Assembly: GCA_963695985.1 (NCBI GenBank)
Contig: CAVOIC010000004.1
Location: 1-64,000, forward strand
Reading direction: 5' to 3'
From: DATBVX01 sp963695985
GTDB taxonomy: Bacteria; Pseudomonadota; Gammaproteobacteria; Steroidobacterales; Steroidobacteraceae
Length of the DNA: 64,000 bases
Part shown: piece after piece, positions 9,823 through 19,381 of the stretch
Layout: every line of letters begins with the position of its first letter
Position numbering within the stretch: position 1 is the first letter of the stretch
The notes under the pieces: generated by a model
Told to the model about the DNA's origin: nothing
The model's input: only the letters and a program-made list of their open reading frames with translations
Databases searched by the model: none
Translations under genes and position numbers: made by a program

Positions 9823-10924
9823 TCAGCTCACGCGAAACTGTTCGAACGCCTTGCTCGTGAAATCGGTGGACGCGCCCGGCTCGGTGGGTGTGAGGCATTT
9901 CCCGTCCTTGAGCCTGATCTGATGCTTGAACGGACCCAGCTCCCAGATCGGGATCACCTCGAGCAGCCAGTGATTCGGGATCACCTTGACCAGGTGCTGA
10001 TGCACCTGCATCAGGTCTCCGGCATGCGGACAGACGCGGAGGTTGAACGTGTTTGCCAGCGCGGCGACCTCGAGCCATGGCGTGATGCCGCCGATCCGGC
10101 AGACATCGACCTGGACCAGGGCCACGGCGTCATTCTCGATGTAGTCGCGGAACGCGTGCGTGGTGTAGACGTGCTCTCCCAATGCGATGGGAATCGAAGT
10201 GCGTTGGCTGAGCACGCGATGCGAGCGGATGTCGTCCGGGTGCAGGGGTTCCTCCAGCCACGAGAGGTCCAGATCCTGCAGCAGTTGTGCGCCATGGCAG
10301 GCTTGCATCAGATCCCATTTCTGATTGGCATCGACCATGAGCAGTACCGTGTCGCCGATGACCTTGCGCACCGCCTCCACGCGGCGCCGGTCTTCCCGTG
10401 CATCGGGTAGGCCCACCTTCATCTTCAGTGCGGTGTATCCCTCGTCGATCGAGCTTCAGCGCCTCCTCCTTGAGCTGATCGATCGAATAGTTGAGCCATC
10501 CGGCGTGCGTGTTGTAGATGGGAATGTCGGCTTGCCGCGCGCCACCGAGCAACTGCCAGAGCGGCAGCCCGGCGGCTTTGGCGTTGATGTCCCAGAGTGC
10601 GATGTCGATCGCAGCCTGCGCCATCGTGGTTGCGCCGGCGCGTCCGATCCAGTGGGATTTTCCGAAATACAACTGCTGCCAGATCTCCCGAACGTTGTGC
10701 GGATCCTTGCCCATGAGATCGTCGATGAACAACGTGTCGAGCGCTGTCTGGATCACGCCGCCGCCGTGTCCCACCGTCACGGTGTAGCCGGTGCCCGTGA
10801 TTCCCGCGTCGGTGGTGATCGTGAGCCCGGCGAACTCGAGGTGCGTCACGAACTGCATGCTGTCCGCGATCCCGGAGCCGATCGGGACTCGCAACACGAA
10901 ACTCTGAGCTGCCGTGATCTTCAC
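9823..10924 (-). CDS. Enolase-superfamily sugar-acid dehydratase (fuconate dehydratase-like), one frameshift
   Basis: Third mandelate racemase/enolase-superfamily member of the locus, about 366 residues, predicted to dehydrate an aldonate. N-terminal half: capping domain and AAIDIALWDINAKAAGLPLWQLLGG. C-terminal half: KMKVG (KxK), metal ligands in MVDANQKW, WLEEP and ALGEH, then CPHAGDLMQVHQHL, whose PHAG...QHL pattern resembles L-fuconate dehydratases. One base indel at about 10443 splits the gene; mending it gives DEGYTALKMKVG. It is clearly different from the pair at 6.6-8.9 kb and keeps all catalytic residues, so it may be the main dehydratase. L-fuconate dehydratases often also accept D-arabinonate. 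It sits between the SnoaL-like and SMP-30 genes. Confidence 0.8.
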
Positions 10925-10927
10925 CGA

Positions 10928-11404
10928 TCAGCGCTTCACGGGTGGCGGCGTCATCGGGTAACCCCGCGCTTTGTAGTCGTAGTCACCGAGCTCGTGATTG
11001 CGTCGCTCGGTCGTGGCCGGCGGGCACGAGTAGTAGGCGCGGATCTCGCGAATCAGCCCGCGCTTGGAGAAGACGTACCATTCATCGCCGCGCAGGTGCA
11101 CGCCCTGTTTTGGCTTGAAGTGGGTCCACTCGATCACGGCTTCGAGGCGCGCGGCATCGACGATGATGCGGTCGATGGTCCACACCGAGCCGAGGTTCTT
11201 AACCGCCGTCACCCACCCAGCGGCGATTGCATTCGCACCCCTGAACGTGCCCTGTGGCGCGCCGCCGGGAAAGTAGTGGACGCCGTCCTGCTCGAAGCAC
11301 GCGCTGATCTTGCCGGCGTCCGCTTCGTTGCAGGCGTCAAAGTATTCGCGGATCGTGGCCTCGAGGCCGGCAGCCGTGATGTCTCGCATGGTGATCTGCT
11401 CCAA
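10928..11404 (-). CDS. SnoaL/NTF2-like protein
   Basis: Small soluble protein of 158 residues with the NTF2-like cone fold pattern: an N-terminal helix AAGLEATIREYFDACNEADAGKISACF, then DGVHYFPGGAPQGTFRGANAIAAGW and strands TIDRIIVDAARLEAVIEWTHFKPKQG and EWYVFSKRGLIREIRAYY. Such proteins bind or isomerise small molecules, or are just ligand-binding scaffolds. An ATG 15 bp inside (MRDITAAG) is an alternative start. It is packed between the enolase-superfamily dehydratase (3-bp gap) and the hydratase of the same operon, so a role in handling a sugar-acid intermediate is plausible but not shown. The final 30 residues are polar. Confidence 0.75.
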   Translation of the reverse strand: MEQITMRDITAAGLEATIREYFDACNEADAGKISACFEQDGVHYFPGGAPQGTFRGANAIAAGWVTAVKNLGSVWTIDRIIVDAARLEAVIEWTHFKPKQGVHLRGDEWYVFSKRGLIREIRAYYSCPPATTERRNHELGDYDYKARGYPMTPPPVKR

Positions 11405-11439
11405 AGTTCTCCGCAGAGCTCAGCCAGAGGCGAGCCTGC

Positions 11440-12271
11440 CTATGACGTCCGGCTCCTCGATACCGCCGGCACGCCGGTCAGCTGCAGACTGACCTCGCCC
11501 AGACCCGCGATGCGCCCGAGAGCCTGGTGATGACCGCGGAGGCGGACGGAACGCGTGCAGGTCCCGGGTAACACGATGTGCCCCGGTTCCAACGCGATGC
11601 CGAACTCGGAGATACGGTTCGCGAGCCAGGCAATGCCATTCGCCGGGTGACCGAGGATCGCGCTGGTGTTGCCGGTCTCGACCACGGAGCCGTCCAGCTC
11701 GAGCTCGGTTTCCAGGTCGTCGAGTCCGATTCCGGACGGATCCACTTTCATCGAGCCCAGCACGACACGCGCGCTCGAACCGTTGTCGGCGACTGTATCC
11801 TGCAGCTTGATGCGCCAGTCGATGATGCGCGAGTCGATGATCTCGAGGCACACGGAAATGTAATCCGTGGCGGCGAGCACGGCCGCAATGCTCACGCCCG
11901 GTCCCTGAAGTCGCCTGCCGAGCACGAATGCGGGTTCGACTTCGACCTGCGGATCGATCAGCGTGCCCAGGTCGAGTGGCGCGCGTGCATCGTGCAGCAT
12001 GGTATTCAGCAGGTGTCCGTAATCGGGCTCGCGAACACCGAACAGCTCCTGCATCGCCTTCGCGGTGAGGCCGATCTTGTGACCGATGATACTGTTCACC
12101 GCGCGCCAGACGGCGTTCTACGTTGGCCCGCTGGATGCGATAGGCATCGGGGACGCTGAGTGCGGGGAACGTCTTCGTGAGCGCCTCGATCGGGCGTCGA
12201 GCCGACTCGGCCGCGAACAACTCAGCGGCGCAACGGGCAATGACGTCCGCCGTACTCGAGTCCGGGGCCAT
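11440..12271 (-). CDS. 2-keto-4-pentenoate hydratase/fumarylacetoacetase-family protein, one frameshift
   Basis: Cytoplasmic divalent-metal enzyme of the MhpD/HpcG group, which hydrate or decarboxylate 2-keto-enoates. The N-terminal part (SVPDAYRIQRANVERRLARGE) and the main part (VNSIIGHKIGLTAKAMQELFGVREPDYGHLL) are joined by one indel at about 12098. Metal-binding carboxylates are likely in the segment VEVEPAFVLGR and in VCLEIIDSRIIDW. The end, PGHIVLPGTCTRSVRLRGHHQALGRIAGLGEVSLQL, matches the family terminus. Total length is about 275 residues. In this operon it could act on a dehydrated 2-keto-3-deoxy sugar acid. It lies 14 bp after the aldolase. Confidence 0.78.
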
Positions 12272-12285
12272 GCGTCACTCTCCGA

Positions 12286-13137
12286 TCAGGGTTTTCGCTC
12301 TTTCGAGCGCATTGCGAGTTTCGCCTGTGTCGCGACGGAGCGCGCGCCATTCGACAGCATGCGGCCGTCGAAGCTCACACATTGCAGCGCGAAGCGCCGC
12401 GCGGCCCATTCGGCACACTTTGCCGGATCGTCGATATAGATTCCCAATGCGAGACCGCGCGGTACGGCATCGGCCAGCCGTTCGGCCGCTGCGATGACCT
12501 GCGCGCTCCCCGGCGGCACGCCGAGTGACAGCGCGAGATCGTAGGGTCCGACGAAGACCGCATCGATTCCCGCGATAGCGGCAATCTCTGTGATCTTTTC
12601 GATTGCCTGCCGCCCCTCGATCTGGACGACGAGATAGGTCGAATCGTCCAACGCCTGCAACGGTTCACTCAGCGAGTCGTACTTGGTGAGCGGCGAGAAG
12701 CCACGGCTGCCGATTGGAGCGAAGCGCGCCTGCTCGACGATCGCACGTGCAAGCTCCGGCGATTCCACACGCGGCGCCATGATGCCGTTCGCGCCCATGT
12801 CGAGCACCTTGCCGATCAGTCCGGCTTCCGCTCCCCAGGGACGAACCAGCATCGCAAGGCCGGCAGCCTGACCGGCGGCAATCAGCGTTTCGAGCCTGGA
12901 AAAATCGACTGGGGAGTGCTCCATGTCGACGACCACGAAGTCGAAGCCCGCGAGCGCCAGAGCGCCGAGCGCGGCGGGGACCGGATACTCAATCACGAAG
13001 GTGCCGAGAGCCCATCCCGCGGCGGTCTTGCGGCGCAGATCCGCGCCTCGCGTCAGCGACGCCGAAATTCTTTCGGCGCCGGCGTTCTCGACGAACAACG
13101 GATTTCGCCACTTCTTCGCGTCAGGCTTGTCGCTCAT
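12286..13137 (-). CDS. HpcH/HpaI-family class II aldolase
   Basis: Metal-dependent pyruvate aldolase of 283 residues. It would cleave a 2-keto-3-deoxy sugar acid to pyruvate and an aldehyde (glycolaldehyde for a pentonate, lactaldehyde for a fuconate). After an N-terminal extension comes ALGTFVIEYPVPA, VVVDMEHSPVDF (catalytic His), LVRPWG (Arg), VQIEGRQAI (metal Glu) and FVGPYDLALSLG (metal Asp). The ATG at 13137 is chosen because it begins MSDKPDAKKW and further upstream sequence looks non-coding. It is the first gene of the five-gene minus-strand operon, 115 bp downstream of operator 3. Confidence 0.88.
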   Translation of the reverse strand: MSDKPDAKKWRNPLFVENAGAERISASLTRGADLRRKTAAGWALGTFVIEYPVPAALGALALAGFDFVVVDMEHSPVDFSRLETLIAAGQAAGLAMLVRPWGAEAGLIGKVLDMGANGIMAPRVESPELARAIVEQARFAPIGSRGFSPLTKYDSLSEPLQALDDSTYLVVQIEGRQAIEKITEIAAIAGIDAVFVGPYDLALSLGVPPGSAQVIAAAERLADAVPRGLALGIYIDDPAKCAEWAARRFALQCVSFDGRMLSNGARSVATQAKLAMRSKERKP

Positions 13138-13251
13138 CGGCCGGTCAGTCCCCAGCGGTTGCAGATCGCAGACGCGCTCTCCCGATGCCCATCCGGGGAC
13201 TACTCCCGCCACGGGCCTCTTCTTCGTGTCACGCAGCGACTTGCCTTGGAT

Positions 13252-13265
13252 GCTAACATGTCAGC
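13252..13265. promoter_or_regulatory. Operator 3: GCTAACATGTCAGC
   Basis: Matches operator 1 at 13 of 14 positions. It precedes the five-gene aldolase operon on the minus strand. Function inferred from recurrence in front of linked units. Confidence 0.72.
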
Positions 13266-13546
13266 TTGAAAGCCTTCAATTCCTTGGACGGCCTGCTCAT
13301 GCCTCGTGAATCTCGGCCGCGGCGATGCACTCACGCGCCGTATGTTGGCAGTCAAGGGTCGGTCACCCCTGCTCTTGGCGCTCTGTTCAGACGACAGTCT
13401 TTGATTCTAAATAGTTTATGGACTCAGCCCCTCGGGCGTGGATCGGCGCACCTTTGGAAGTAGGGATGTACGAAGGCATCTCTCGGTCGGGAGACTACCT
13501 GCACGCAGGATCCTGACCGGCCCAAAATTTGGGTTGCGCAAGATCA

Positions 13547-13558
13547 GTGACATGTTAG
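13547..13558. promoter_or_regulatory. Operator 4: GTGACATGTTAG
   Basis: On the other strand it reads CTAACATGTCAC, the same core as operators 3 and 6. It ends 83 bp before the aldo/keto reductase start. Confidence 0.7.
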
Positions 13559-13640
13559 ATAGTACCCGGAAAAGCATGCAGCGCCCCCCGGAAGGACTTC
13601 ATCGGGTGGATGCCAGTGCTACCTGAGTCGGGGGTGACCC

Positions 13641-14675
13641 ATGGCTGACGGATCGCACGCATCTGATCGCAGGCCCTTTGTGACGCGCGCGGGGAAAGAA
13701 CTGAATTTCACGGCCCTGGGATTCGGTTCGGCGCCGCTCGGCAACTACCTGCGCCCGCTGAGTGAGGAGGACTGCGATCGGACGGTGTCTGCAGCGTGGG
13801 ACAGTGGCGTGCGCTACTTCGACACCGCTCCGCTTTATGGACTGGGTCTGTCGGAGATGCGAGTCGGGCGTCTGCTAGCGAAGCGCCGACGACCGGATTT
13901 CATTGTCTCGACCAAGGTAGGTCGTCTGCTCGTGCCCTGCGAGAAGGACGAAGTGAACGGCATGTTCTTCGTCAGTACGCCGCAGGTGCGTTTCCAATAC
14001 GACTATTCCTACGACGGCGTGATGCGCTCATATGAGGAGAGCCTCAAACGCCTCGGTCTCGATCGAGTCGACATCCTGTACGTGCACGACATCTGCGCTT
14101 TCGCGCACGGCGGACGAGCCGGGTCCGAGGCGCGCATTCGGGAACTGATCGATACGGGCGGCTGGCGCGCGCTTGCCGAACTGCGGGATCGCGGTGACGT
14201 CCTTGCCATCGGTGCAGGAGTCAACGAGTGGGAACCCTGCGCGAGGCTTCTCGAGCTCGTGGATCCGGACCTTTTCCTCATTGCCGGTCGCTACACGCTC
14301 CTCGAGCAGGTGCCGGTGGATACACTGTTTCCCGAGTGCACCAAACGCGGCGTCGGCATCGTCGTCGGTGGCCCGTACAACTCCGGAATCCTGGCGGGCG
14401 GCTCCACTTACAACTATGCGGAAGCCCCGCTCGAGGTGATTACGCGCGCGCGTGCTCTCGATGCCGTGTGCCAATCGTATGGCGTGGCTCTTCCGGCCGC
14501 AGCTTTGCAATTCGTCCTGGCAAATCCTCTCGTCGTGAGCGTGATTCCCGGTGGTCAGACCGTGAAAGAGACGCGTCACAACGCGGCTGTGCTCGATGAG
14601 CCGATTCCGCCCGCCCTGTGGCAAGAACTGAAAGAAAAGAAACTGCTGCATCCGCAGGCGCCGACACCGGCCTAG
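13641..14675 (+). CDS. Aldo/keto reductase, D-threo-aldose 1-dehydrogenase-like
   Basis: Cytoplasmic NAD(P)-dependent enzyme of 344 residues, predicted to oxidise an aldose at C1 to its lactone. The aldo/keto reductase tetrad is complete: D61, Y66, K92 and H149, in YFDTAPLYG, STKVGRL and LYVHDI. The pattern FTALGFGSAPLGNYL and the long loop after the Lys resemble L-fucose/D-arabinose (D-threo-aldose) dehydrogenases and pyridoxal dehydrogenase-like members. The late segment SVIPGGQTVKETRHN is the cofactor-binding region. It heads the operon that continues with two secreted DUF4185-like proteins and GH172, tying the intracellular oxidation step to extracellular glycan breakdown. Confidence 0.88.
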   Translation: MADGSHASDRRPFVTRAGKELNFTALGFGSAPLGNYLRPLSEEDCDRTVSAAWDSGVRYFDTAPLYGLGLSEMRVGRLLAKRRRPDFIVSTKVGRLLVPCEKDEVNGMFFVSTPQVRFQYDYSYDGVMRSYEESLKRLGLDRVDILYVHDICAFAHGGRAGSEARIRELIDTGGWRALAELRDRGDVLAIGAGVNEWEPCARLLELVDPDLFLIAGRYTLLEQVPVDTLFPECTKRGVGIVVGGPYNSGILAGGSTYNYAEAPLEVITRARALDAVCQSYGVALPAAALQFVLANPLVVSVIPGGQTVKETRHNAAVLDEPIPPALWQELKEKKLLHPQAPTPA

Positions 14676-14684
14676 GAAGCATCA

Positions 14685-16335
14685 ATGTCCGCAATCAAGA
14701 ACGTGGCGATCGGCCTGATCTCCGGCGTCATGGTCGCGTGTCATGCCGCTGCGCCTCCGGTCGTGGAGTCCACCGTTTTCCTGGGTCCGTTCGCCGGCCA
14801 GGGCGCTCAGCTGCATCCCGACAACCTGGCACCGAACCGCATCGAGTTCTATGGGACGGACCTCGGCTTCTCATACCAGCACGGCACGCAACTGCAGTTC
14901 CTGTTCGGGGACAGCTGGGCTGCCGAGCGTTATGCGCCCATCGAGGCCTCGACCGGATCGCGCTTCGACGATGCATTCGGGAGTGTCGATCTTACGCAAT
15001 GGCCGGACCCATCGCTGATCACGCCCACCCACATCCCTCTGATCAGGCTCGGCCAGAATCCAGGCACCACGGAGGCCTCCGCCATCGATCCCGGACACGC
15101 GATGGATCTGGGCAAGACTCCGATGGGCGGCTTCAGCAACGGCACGCACGAGTTCGGCATCTTCAACATCACCAAGCCACAGGGCTGCGCGCAGGACGCG
15201 GATTGCACCAACGGGCTCACCTGCGACACGACACTCGGCTACTTCGGCAGCCGCTACTCGCAGGAAGAGAATCTCACCCTCACCTGTAGGGACGGCACTC
15301 CCGGCTGCAACCCCGACACGATGATCGATGCTGCGGGCACGCCGGTTCCGACGAGCGGGTTCTGCATCGACAGCACCAGTGCCGTGCGCGGCGACAAAGT
15401 CTCCAATCTGTTGAGCCCCGCTGCTTTGAGAGTGCGCATCGGGATTCGTGATCCTGCCGTACCCAGGAAGTACGGTCACATCCGCGAATGGCTGACCAAT
15501 AAGTTCATGAACGTCACGGTACGCACCGTGGAGGACTTCGATCCGGCAAAGGGAGCCGGGCCGGCAAAGCAGGACTACAGACCGGCAAAGGGCGCCGGCG
15601 GCAACCGCCGCGTCTTTTTTTGGGGACGTCCAGGCTTCGTCGGGGTCGCTGCTAACGGACGAACGATGGCCATGTACTTTGCGTATGCCGACATGCCAGT
15701 CGGCTCGGACTATGAGTGGAAGCTCGACTATTACACCGGCACCGTGGATGGAATTCCCCAGTTCAGCCCGCACGAGAAGGATGCCGTGCCAGTGGATCTG
15801 GACTCGACCCGCGCGGGCGTGCAGGCGGACGAGGTCCATCGACATCGTGAACCAGATCAGTGTTGCCTGGGTCGAGCCTCTGAAGAAATGGGTCATGTTC
15901 TACGGTGGCGGCTTGAGCAATCTGCCCAGTGCCGCCTTGGCGAAGTGCGGTGTGGTGCAGCTGTTCACCGGCGAGGAATGCAAGGACGTGAGACGTGGGC
16001 AACGGCGCGGTGCACATGCGCACTGCGGACGATCCCTGGGGACCCTGGACGCCGCCGCAGGATGTGATCGTCGGCGGTCTGGCGACGGACGGCCCGCATG
16101 GGCAATACGGTCCAGGCGGCGCATTGAGACATCCGGCCTGCACGCGATCCGACGTGTGCTCCGCACAGCGGCAGTGCATTCGTCTACCAGCCCGAGGAGT
16201 ACGGCTTCTTTTACAGCGCCAACATCATCGAGCAGTGGATCCGTCCTGCAGGAAACGGCGTCGACATCATCTGGAACGCTTCCACGTGGGATCCGTACCG
16301 GGTGGTGCTGCTCAGAACCCACATCAGAGAAGTGA
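14685..16335 (+). pseudogene. Secreted DUF4185-like (GH183-type?) protein, copy 1, frameshifted
   Basis: Exported protein of about 540 residues. Signal peptide MSAIKNVAIGLISGVMVACHAAA, then FLGPFAGQGAQLHPDNLAP, FYGTDLGFSYQHGTQLQFLFGDSW, a Cys-rich insert (CAQDADCTNGLTCDT ... SGFCID) and a C-terminus with DDPWGPWTPPQDVI and IIWNASTWDPYRVVLLRT. The FGDSW and STWDPYRVVL segments look like DUF4185, the domain of GH183 endo-D-arabinanases; this is pattern recognition, not a search. Frames change near 15836, 15990 and 16160, and the stop near 16333 needs one more change. Each break is mended by comparison with copy 2. It lies 9 bp after the aldo/keto reductase and 50 bp before copy 2. Confidence 0.7.
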
Positions 16336-16385
16336 AACGCAGACGGCGTCTCAATACGCTCGCGAGCAACGGAGGCGGGCAAGCC

Positions 16386-18037
16386 ATGATGAAGAGCATC
16401 GAGCGTTTATTTGCGGGCTTGCTGCTCGCAGGCGCTACAGCCGATCGCCGGCGCCGATCCTTCGGTCGGCCAGACGACCGTGTTGGGGCCCTTCACGGGA
16501 CTCGGCGCCAAGCTGCATCCGGCGAATGTTTCACCGCTGCCAATCACAGTATTACGGCACGGACCTGGGCTACAGCTACGAGCACGGAGGTCTGCTGCAT
16601 TTCCTGTTCGGCGACTCTGCGGCGAGCGAGAAAGGTGAATCGATCGAAGCCTCGAGCAAGGGCCTCTACGACGATAGCTTCGGCACCATCGATCTGCGCG
16701 AATGGCCCGATCCCGCACGGATCACGCCGACCAATATTCCACGCATCCTGCTCGGACAGAATCCGGGCACGACGGAAATGTCGGCCATCAATCCGGGGCC
16801 CGCCATGGAGTCCTTCAAGACCCCTCTCGGCGGATTCAGCAATGGTCGGGATCAGTTCGGCATCTTCTACACCTCAAAACCACAGGGCTGCCGCGCGGAC
16901 ACCGACTGCAAGAGTGGCCTCCTTTGCGATGCGGGACTCGGATTCATCAGCGAGAGATACGACAACGACAAGGGCCAGACGATCGGGTGCATTGACGGCA
17001 CTCCCGGATGCAACGCGGACACGATGCAGGAATCCTCAGGTCAGTCGGTCGCAGGCAGCGGGTTCTGCACGGATCCCTCCAGCACCGCCTGGGCCAACAC
17101 TGACGTGGGACGTATCAGCAGCATCGGCCTCAAGAACCTGGTCGGCGTGCGCAGCGCTTCTGATCCCAGGCGTTACCTCAACACGAGGGAATGGCTCACC
17201 AACAAGTTCTCCAACGTCACTCCCCGCACGGTCAGGGATTTTGTGCCGGCGCGGGGCGCAGGCGCTACCCATCAGGATTACCGCATCGCGACCGGCGCCG
17301 GGAAGCATCGACGTGTCTTCCTCTGGGGGCGCCCTGGCTTCATCGGTGTCACCGCTCGAGGACGACCGCTGGGACTCTACTTTGCCTACGCCGACATGCC
17401 GACGGGGCCCCGATTCGACGGGGATCTGCACTACTACACGGGTACTGATGCGAAAGGGGTCCCGCAATTCAGCAGCAACGAACGGGCCGCGGTCGCCGTG
17501 GACCTCGATTCCACGCGCGAAGGCACTCAACCCGACGAAGCTCATGACGTCGTCGATCAGATTAGCGTCGCCTGGGTGGAACCGCTGAAGAAGTGGGTGA
17601 TGCTCTACGGTGGCGGAATGATCAGCTTGCCGACGCCGCAGCTGACCCGCTGCGGTGTGCTGGAACTCTTCACCCGCTCCGAGTGCAAGGACGTGGTGAT
17701 CGGCAACGGCGCGATCCGCATGCGCAGCGCGGACGATCCCTGGGGTCCCTGGACACCGCCGCAGGATGTGATCGTCGCCGGCGATCCCGAAAAGAGTCCG
17801 CCCGAGTTGCAGTACGCGCCCGGCGGCGTGCTGCATCACCCCGATTGCGTAGGCAAGAACTGCGCCGGTCACACGAATTGGGAAGGCGCCAACCCGCGCG
17901 AATACGGTTTCTTCTACGGGGTCAACATCATCGAGCAGTGGACCAAGCCCGCCGGAGATGGTGTCGACATCATCTGGAATGCATCCACCTGGGATCCGTA
18001 CCGCGTGGTTCTGCTGCGCACGCGAATCAACCGTTGA
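16386..18037 (+). pseudogene. Secreted DUF4185-like (GH183-type?) protein, copy 2, frameshifted near its start
   Basis: Tandem paralogue of the preceding gene, matching it over the whole length. Starts MMKSIERLFAGLLLAG; the frame changes near 16432 (into ALQPIAGADPSVGQTTVLGPF) and 16548 (into YYGTDLGYSYEHGGLLHFLFGDS). From there to the stop at 18037 it is intact: Cys-rich insert CRADTDCKSGLLCDA, then RRVFLWGRPGFIGV, VSVAWVEPLKKWVMLYGGG in spirit with copy 1, DDPWGPWTPPQDVIVAGD and IIWNASTWDPYRVVLLRTRINR. A possible endo-acting furanosidase working outside the cell or in the periplasm. Its TGA shares two bases with the TTG start of the GH172 gene, so the two are translationally coupled. Confidence 0.72.
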
Positions 18038-19374
18038 ACGACCCGCTGCGACTGCTGAGCGTCGTACTCTTGTGCATTGGCGCGGTTCCAAGCCTGCGCG
18101 CGCAGGAACCGTCAGGGCCACCGTTCTCCGGCATGATGCATCTCACGGATACGACGACCGCGCGCGTTTCCAGCTTCGATCGCTCGGGTGGTAATTCCGA
18201 TTTCCGGCCGGTCGCTCCGGGCGAGACGCTCGAGCTGGCGCGGCTCGTCGGAGCAGGCGTCGTGCGGCACGTCTACTTCAGCATTCTCGGAGGCCAGCAC
18301 TACCTGCGCGACCTCGTGCTGCGCGCGTACTGGGACGGCAGCGAGACGCCGTGTGTTGAAGTGCCTTTCGGCGATTTCTTCGGTCTTGGACTCGAGCGCC
18401 CGCGCTTCTACGCTTCGCTGTTGGTGACCGTCAATCCGGGCGACCTCGGCGTGTTCGGAACTTATGGCTTCAACAGTTACTTTCCGATGCCGTATGCACA
18501 CGGTGCACGACTGACGCTCACCAACGAGGGTACGGATCCCGTTGCGGCGGTGTGGTACCAGATCGAGTACGAGCGGCTGCGCACGCTGCCCGCGGATCTT
18601 GGCCGCTTCCATGCGACCTGGGTGCGCGAGAATCCGACGCGGGCAGTCGGCGCGCCCGTGAACACGACGCTGCACGCCGGCATCAACACTACCGGCAACG
18701 ACAACTACGTTGTGCTGGACGCGGCTGGACACGGCAGCCTCGTCGGGATATTCCTCAATATCGATAACACGACCCGCAGCTGGTACGGAGAGGGCGACGA
18801 CATGATCTTCATCGACGGCGAGGCCTGGCCGCCGTCGTATCACGGCACGGGCAGCGAGGAGATCTTCGGCGGTGGCGCCTGCCCGACAGCCGAGTACGCG
18901 GGCCCCTACACGGGCTTTCATCTGATCGGCAATCTCGATTACACGGGCAAGGTCTCGATGTACCGCTTCTACGTCAACGATCCGGTTCGATTCCGAAAAT
19001 CGATTCGCATGACGATCGAGCACGGCCACGCGAACAATTTCGCGAACGACTACTCGAGCACTGCGTTCTGGTACCAGGCGGATCCGCACAAGAAGTTCCG
19101 CGCCCTGCCTGCTGCCCCCGCCCGGCATCCGCGGGACGGCGACGATCCGCACGATCGCGCTTTCCAGGAGCTCATCGCGCTGCGCTCGAAAGTGATCGCG
19201 CTGTGGATTCAGTCGATTCGAAGCGATGAGCCGCTGCCCGACGGACTGCAGCGGGCACTCAAGTACGATGTGTCGCAGACCTATTTCCGACGCGACTACG
19301 ATGCTCTGTCGGCACAGATCCGAACGCTCGAGCCACAACTCGACGCGCTACTGAAATCCAGTCCGTCGCCGTAG
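18034..19374 (+). CDS. GH172 (DUF2961) family exo-furanosidase, exported
   Basis: Predicted glycoside hydrolase of 446 residues acting on terminal furanosyl residues; characterised GH172 enzymes cleave alpha-D-fructofuranosides and alpha-D-arabinofuranosides. The TTG at 18034 is chosen because it gives an immediate signal peptide, MNDPLRLLSVVLLCIGAVPSLRAQ, and overlaps the upstream TGA. Family segments: VRHVYFSI, RDLVLRAYWDGSETPCVEVPFGDFFG, FNSYFPMPYAHGARLTLTNEG, YYQIEY-like WYQIEYERL, and the hallmark GEGDDMIFIDGE followed by HGTGSEEIFGG, which contains the acidic catalytic residues. It is the last gene of the plus-strand operon. It converges on the DMT transporter gene 8 bp away. Confidence 0.85.
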   Translation: MNDPLRLLSVVLLCIGAVPSLRAQEPSGPPFSGMMHLTDTTTARVSSFDRSGGNSDFRPVAPGETLELARLVGAGVVRHVYFSILGGQHYLRDLVLRAYWDGSETPCVEVPFGDFFGLGLERPRFYASLLVTVNPGDLGVFGTYGFNSYFPMPYAHGARLTLTNEGTDPVAAVWYQIEYERLRTLPADLGRFHATWVRENPTRAVGAPVNTTLHAGINTTGNDNYVVLDAAGHGSLVGIFLNIDNTTRSWYGEGDDMIFIDGEAWPPSYHGTGSEEIFGGGACPTAEYAGPYTGFHLIGNLDYTGKVSMYRFYVNDPVRFRKSIRMTIEHGHANNFANDYSSTAFWYQADPHKKFRALPAAPARHPRDGDDPHDRAFQELIALRSKVIALWIQSIRSDEPLPDGLQRALKYDVSQTYFRRDYDALSAQIRTLEPQLDALLKSSPSP

Positions 19375-19381
19375 TCCCCAG

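Larger units (their letters stand above)
13138..13640. other. Divergent control region between aldolase and aldo/keto reductase operons
   Basis: About 500 bp with no credible gene. It contains two operator copies, one about 115 bp from the minus-strand start and the other 83 bp from the plus-strand start. I identified no confident sigma70 promoter. Confidence 0.6.

Noticed and set aside
13252..13558. 294-bp spacing of operators 3 and 4 as evidence for DNA looping
   Set aside because: It equals 28 helical turns, but at this distance phase is easily met by chance and the other pair at 5.4-5.8 kb (319 bp) is not in phase.
15543..15602. Repeated CCGGCAAAGGG-GCCGG in DUF4185-like copy 1 as a mobile or repeat element
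   Set aside because: A two-copy local echo within coding sequence, and the paralogue has a different but in-frame counterpart.
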